Origin: CAYTXJ01 sp965613025
Lineage (GTDB): Bacteria > Desulfobacterota > DSM-4660 > Desulfatiglandales > JALVMZ01
Direction: 5' to 3'
Assembly: GCA_965613025.1 (NCBI GenBank)
Contig: CBFDUE010000097.1
Location: 1-7,195, forward strand
DNA length: 7,195 nt
Numbering within the stretch: the stretch's first letter is position 1; each line of letters begins with the position of its first letter. Below are positions 1 to 6,100 of the stretch, in pieces. A model generated the notes under the pieces. That model searched no databases. It was not told the origin of the DNA and saw only the letters and a program-made list of their open reading frames with translations. The position numbers and the translations under genes are program-made.

Positions 1-157
1 CTTCACCATAATCTTAAAGATCCTAACAAGGGAATATATAAGTGTATGAAATTTTAGACAATTTTAATGAAAAATTATATACATTAACATTAAACGTGAA
101 ATCTTTCATACAAAATTAATTCCAGAATTAAGCTTTTCAGATAATATCAAAATTTAT
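1..157. other. AT-rich 3' flank without a supported gene
   Basis: This stretch is strongly AT-rich and has no convincing reading frame on either strand. It holds a 9-base perfect inverted repeat, tgtatgaaa at 43-51 and tttcataca at 104-112, around a 52-base centre. A tandem hexamer (acatta twice, 81-92) lies inside that centre. No tRNA, promoter or riboswitch pattern was recognised. Confidence 0.5.
112..137 (-). terminator. Weak candidate terminator hairpin after the stop codon
   Basis: On the minus strand, 21 bases after the stop, a 7-base perfect inverted repeat (TTAATTC / GAATTAA at 116-131 with a 2-base centre) is preceded by AAAAGC and followed by TTTT. The usable stem is about six A/T pairs with a CTGG loop, extendable by A-T pairing past a GC bulge. 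The U-run is only four bases and the stem has almost no GC, so intrinsic termination here is uncertain. Confidence 0.25.
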
Positions 158-3100
158 TTACAAGATATTCAATTCCTCCTTTGCATTTATCCAGAAGCCT
201 TCACCTGGATTGATCTCATTTAGGACCTGAAAACCCTTTGAGCTTGCATAATTCTGTGTGGCCTCCTGTCCATATGCAGGAAGATAAACAGCCCAGTTAT
301 TATCCTTCCACTTCCATATGGATAGGATCTTCTGCTCTTTTCCACTTATAAGATCAGAGATAGCCTTTTTCTGATTAACCTTAAGTGATACAAGATTCCA
401 TCCAGAAGCAATATTCAATGTGCTATCAGCAGGTGGTGTGCCACTTATATCAACCGTTGTCTCTTGCAGTGAATTTACCCAGAAGCCTTCACCTGAATTA
501 ATAGTATCTAATAGTGAGAATCCCTTTGCCTGTGCATAACCTGCACCATCATCTTCAAAAGCAGGAAGATATACGGCCCAAGTATTATCCTTCCACTTCC
601 ACACACTTATAAACATATCTCCGTTTGAAAAGTAATCTTTCACATTAAACCCGGTCATTGATCCAAGAAGTGACCAGCCAAGATCAACGCTAAGGCTCTG
701 CTCAAGCTCTGTCTCACATTCCTCACCACCACTTACACTTACAGTATGGATAGAGGACTGAACCACATTCCCTTCTGCATCCTTTGCAAATATGATGATC
801 TCATATTCACCATTGCACTGAAAGTTGTATGTGCCTTCAAACACTCCGTCCATATTTCCTTGCTCATCTGCATCATATAGGGTGACAGAAGGTATCTGAA
901 TTTCAGGAGTCTGAAACTCCTCTGACACCGCTGGCGGCTGATAATTTACCGGTTTTATCATGGCCCATACCTTACCGCCAGTTACTCCTGTTACTGTTGC
1001 CTTAATGTGATAACCAGTGCCAGATGAGATATCATATGTATCAGCAAGTTCCACATTGGCTATCTCTGGGAACATGGGAGCAAGTGCAAAGTCACCTACC
1101 ACATAGAGATTTAGAGATGCAAGGTCTTCAGGATACTTTTGTGGATTCTGATTCTTATATGGAATCCCCAAGGATTCAAGGTTTTCAAGTGCAGTATCAA
1201 AGGCATCATCTAAGGACGCACCTTTATAGAGAGAGCCAATAAAGAACTGTGAAAATGAAGATGATCCTCCATCTCCTAAGAAGGCTATACCTTCATCAGT
1301 GCTTGTGATAATAACCCTGTCACCTCCCTTCAGGGGCTCAATGAATGTGCCTGAATGACATGCCTCAATAATTACCACCACTTTTCTACCTGTATCCTGT
1401 TGAAATTGGTCAAGCAATTGATCAAATTCAGAACCCATAAGAATCTGCCCTGGATACAGTTGAAACATCTGGTTAGCACCGTGATCATTGAGGTAGATAT
1501 AAAGGGGGCCATCAGTGGGATATTCCTTTGCCCATGTCTTTATTGCCCACTCGAAGTTTGCCTTTGTAACTTCAGTTTCATCCACAATTCCATCATTAAA
1601 GCCGTTTCCGTCCAGATCCTTAAAGGACTGGGGATTCATGTAATAGATATCCTCATCCTTAAAGCCCCTTCCTTTAAATTTGGCATATATGATATCGCAT
1701 AGGTACTGGGTGATATCCTTTAACTTATTTTCATCTCCTATTCCACCACCTGCAACTATTATAAGATTTCCATAGTTCTGTTTCTTTCCGACTCCAACAT
1801 TTAGCTCTAAGGTAGTGGTCTTACCCTTGTATGTGGCTACAATGGATCCGCTTCCTTGAGTATCAATAGTAAGCTGATTTCCCTGCACACTAAATGCAGA
1901 GGTGGTGCTGTGGAGGGTAAGATCCTGGGGATTTTCCTCTGTGCTTCCATCTGAATAAAACACAGTGCATTTAAGTGGAATGGTATCTCCCACCTTGGGT
2001 TCCTGATCTGTATCAAGCACTAATCTCAACCCTGTAACATTTTTAACCGGTGAGATCTTCCCTTTAAGGGTAAGTTCATATTCAGTTCGATTGTTATAAT
2101 AATCCTGAACCAATATGTAATATTGCCCTGGGTTAAGATTTATATCTTGCTCAAGAGCTTTACCACCTGAAGCAGAAAGACTTGCTATCTGCTTCTCTTC
2201 AAGATTTAATATGGTGATCTTGTGATTTCCGTTGCTATCCTGAGGGACAAAATTCAATGTAAGATAATCCGTCTCTGACTCTGGAATATAGTGGAAGGTA
2301 TAGTAGTCCTTATCCTTTGAGCTGTAGTTTCTGGCAGTAATCGGGTTATCCGCACTTAATGTATTTGCAAAGAGTGGGGTATTATTAGGTTCAAACTCAA
2401 ACGCCCCTTCTGTCTCTGTAAATTCTATATTTAAAGTGTATTCATACTCATCAGTATCACCATTTTCTTTTGTTTTTACTTCTATATAGTATGTCCCCTG
2501 AGAAAGCCCCACTATTATCTCAGCCTCCTCCCCATTATCTGATACGATCTGATCAATCAGTGTCTCAGGCCCAATCTCCTCTGGATAGACGGTGATTACT
2601 GCATCAGCTATAGGGCTTTCATTTGTGTATGTGATCTTAAGCTGTCTTGGCCCCTCAAGAAAGAATCTGTAGTAGTCATATGTTTCAGGTATTAGAATAC
2701 CTTTTTTAGTTTCAGGAATATCAATGGATACATAGCTTTCATTTCCACCTTCAGATTCAAGATTCCAGGATATGAGATATTCAGTGCCCTGTGTGCCTGA
2801 AATCATTATATAATAGTCGCCACTGGCTAAATAGATAGGAAGTGCTATATAGCCTTGATTATAGATGGACTTATAGTATATCTGATTTCCATCTGCATCT
2901 ATCAACTTAAGAGTAAAGCTTGCATCTGCCTCAGCAGTTGAAACGGCTATCTTATATATGCCGCCTTTATCTGGCCCGATCATAAAATAATCAGATCCAC
3001 CCAATAAGCTTGCCTGATATGCCTTATCCTGTTCAATAGTATAGGCATCGTCTATGCTGTTATTAGGTTCAACCACAACAAGCTCAATATTTTTTAATAC

Positions 3101-6100
3101 ATCTACATTCAAAGAGTCTTCAAAATTGCTATATTTACCAGTAACTGTAATTGAGCCTGTCTTTTTTGCAGTTAAAAATCCATCCTGAATTTCTGCAATC
3201 GTATTGTCAGAAACAGTCCATTCTGTCTTTGCATTTACATTCTCTTCAGGTTCTATCCCTTCAGTTACAAGATATCTGATATATGCATTTACCTGACCTT
3301 CCTCATTTATGGCCTTCTTTTCTGCCTCCACTCTAAAGGATTTTGCCTCAAACACAAGCTTAACGATCCTGGAATTATCCCTTTCAGCTACCCAAAGAGT
3401 GGTATCAGAAATATGTATGCCTCTTGGATCATTAAACTTGCCAGGTTCATCTCCATTGGTGATATAATTGTAATTTAAAAGCAGATTAAGACCCTTATCA
3501 ATCTCCTTGATTCCGCCATTGCAGGCAAACCATATATCTCCATCCTGATCCATATACATATGGCGACAATTGGATTCCTGATAATATCCCTTATATGTTC
3601 CGTCACTTGCAAACCTCTTTATCCCATAATAGTCTGAAATCCAAAGATCTCCGCTGCTATCTCTAAGTATATCAGAAGGATAGTAAATTTTCCCCTCTCC
3701 AGATCCATACTCTGCAAAGGATGCAAGGAGCTTGCCATCTTGATCCATCTTAAGTATGGGCTTTTCAAGGGTGCTAATGGTATATAGATTTCCATCACCG
3801 TCAAATACAACTCCACCCACATAATCAGAACCCCAGGCCGCAATCTCCTTTACATACACACCATCCTTTGTATATACCCCTATCCTGTTTCCATGGGAGA
3901 TCCAGAGGTTTCCATCAGGCCCAATTGTAATATATTTCGGAGAATTAAATAGTCCAGGGCCCGTTCCATATGCACCGAATGTAAACTGGGTGTTACCGTC
4001 GCTGTCCATCACCACGATTCTGTGATTGTCTGTGTCAGCAATATAGAACTTATTATCATAAAAGATTATATCACGGGGCTTATTTAGCTTTTCAAAGCAC
4101 TCACCAGTATTGTTAAAGACCTTGATGATATCTCCATCTTTATTTAGTTGAATAATCCTGTTGCTGTTATACGCAGATACAAATATATAGTCACCATCAA
4201 TAAACAGATCCTGAGGGTTATCCATAAGCTCTGTGATCTTCTTTATTATATCTCCATCTTGATCCAGCTTTAGCAATCTATTATTTCCGGCATCTACAAC
4301 CCATAGATTTCCATCTGAATCCTTAAATGCAGCATTTGGTTCCTTAAGGCCATTATCTGCCAGACCATTGTCTTTTATCTCGCTTACAAGTTGACCTGAT
4401 TCTGTAAATATCTTTATACTATTGTTTGATTTGTCTGCCACATATGTGTTTTTACCTGATATCCATATTCCCTCTGGAGAATTCAGGATCCCCTTTCCAT
4501 AAGAGTAGAGGTAATTTCCATCCTTATCAAATACCTGAACCCGGTGATTACCCTGATCCACCACATGGATATTTCCTGAGGAATCTATACCAATGCCTGA
4601 AGGATATGAGAACTGTCCTGATTTTGAGCCATATGATCCAAATGAAGACAGCAACTGCCCATCTGGAGAGAACTTAACCACCCTGTGATTATTGGTGTCT
4701 GTGACCCAGATATTTCCATCGCTATCAATTACCATGTATGAAGGAGAATTGAGCTGACCTTCACCCATCTTATTTACAGATTTTCCACTGCTGTCAAACT
4801 CCTGAATCCTGCCATTTCCCGTATCCACCACCCAGAGATTTCCAGATGAATCCAGGAAAAGCCCTTTAGGTTTATTAACAAATCCATCACCAGAGCCAGA
4901 GGGTGCAACTATTGAGTCAAACTCCCCTGTTGACTTTGAAAATCTCTGAATCCTGCTATTATCTGTATCTGCCACATAGACATAATCGTTTGATACTGCA
5001 ATCCCCTTGGGATATTTTAATTGACCGTTTTCTGTGCCATTTTGCCCAAAGAAGCTCTTTAAGAATCCATCTTTATCAAGACATATGACCTGGTGATGAT
5101 TGGTATCAACAATCCACCTGTTTCCATCTGAATCCACATAGATAAAATGGGGATAATAAAAGGCGTTGCTCTTTTCGCCTTCCCCCATTACTTTTATAAG
5201 ATTTCCATCAGAATCAAGCTCATATACCAGATCTTTTCCTACATCTGCCACAAAGAGGTGATTGTCGCCACTCATATAGATCATCCTAAGATCATCAAAT
5301 AGCCCACAACCAGGGCCACCCACAATGCAGTCTATCTTCCAGCCATCCTGTTCTTTTACTAATCTGACTATTCTGTCATTACCAGTATCTGTCACCCAGA
5401 GTATGGTTCCATCAGGGTTTCTGGCAATTCCCCAGGGGTGATTAAATTTTCCAAATGCCTCACCTGTGGTTGTATATGTCCTTTTGTAAAAGAGATCAGT
5501 ATCTAAGACCTTCAATCTATCTGAACCTGTCTCTGCAACAAATATCTCACCATCGATGACCTTACAGGTTATAGGTGACTTAAATTGATCATAGCTGTAA
5601 CCCTCGCCTCCCACACTCTTTACATAGGTCCCATCACTTTTAAATTTGTGGACCTGATGCTTTGTATAGTCAGTTACAATTATGTATTCATTTCCGTCAT
5701 TGTCCTTATAAACAGAGATTCCCTTTGGCTCACCCAGATCCACATCATCCTGAGTGGAATTATCTATCTTTAAAATGATCTCTCCATCCTTTGAAAAGTG
5801 AAAGATCCCGTTTTTATCTGCAACCCAAAGCGTTCCATCAGATGCAATTGCAATCTGATGAGGCCATCCTAAAACCCCATTATAATATCCGCCGATTAAA
5901 TTAGTAAGAATAAGGGTATCATCAGAGATCTTATACCTAAGTATCCTGTAATTTTCTCTATCCACAATCCAAAGTCCATCAGATCCATCAAATGCAATAC
6001 CTTCTGGATGATTGAATTTATCGTTACTTTCAGATGTCTCACTATATACCCTCTTGATATTTCCTGATTTGTCCATCTGGATGACCCTGTAATTATTATG

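Noticed and set aside
158..190. LPxTG or hydrophobic sorting tail at the C-terminus
   Set aside because: The protein ends NAKEELNIL directly after the second WKWKDN module, with no LPxTG motif, hydrophobic segment or basic tail.
1073..1771. Caspase (C14) or gingipain (C25) identity for the peptidase
   Set aside because: The nucleophile motif is EACHSG, not the caspase QACRG, and the His-Cys spacing and N-terminal segments fit legumain best. A caspase-like bacterial relative is not fully excluded.
3619..3843. Minus-strand 74-codon frame in another phase
   Set aside because: It overlaps NHL units of the main gene in a different frame; the main frame carries clear repeat motifs here. The same applies to the 76-codon frame at 5896-6126.
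5341..5460. Streptogramin lyase (Vgb) identity suggested by the LWVTDTGNDRI-type blade
   Set aside because: Vgb is a single compact propeller enzyme of about 300 residues. Here the motif recurs in a much longer array, and I see no basis for assigning lyase activity.
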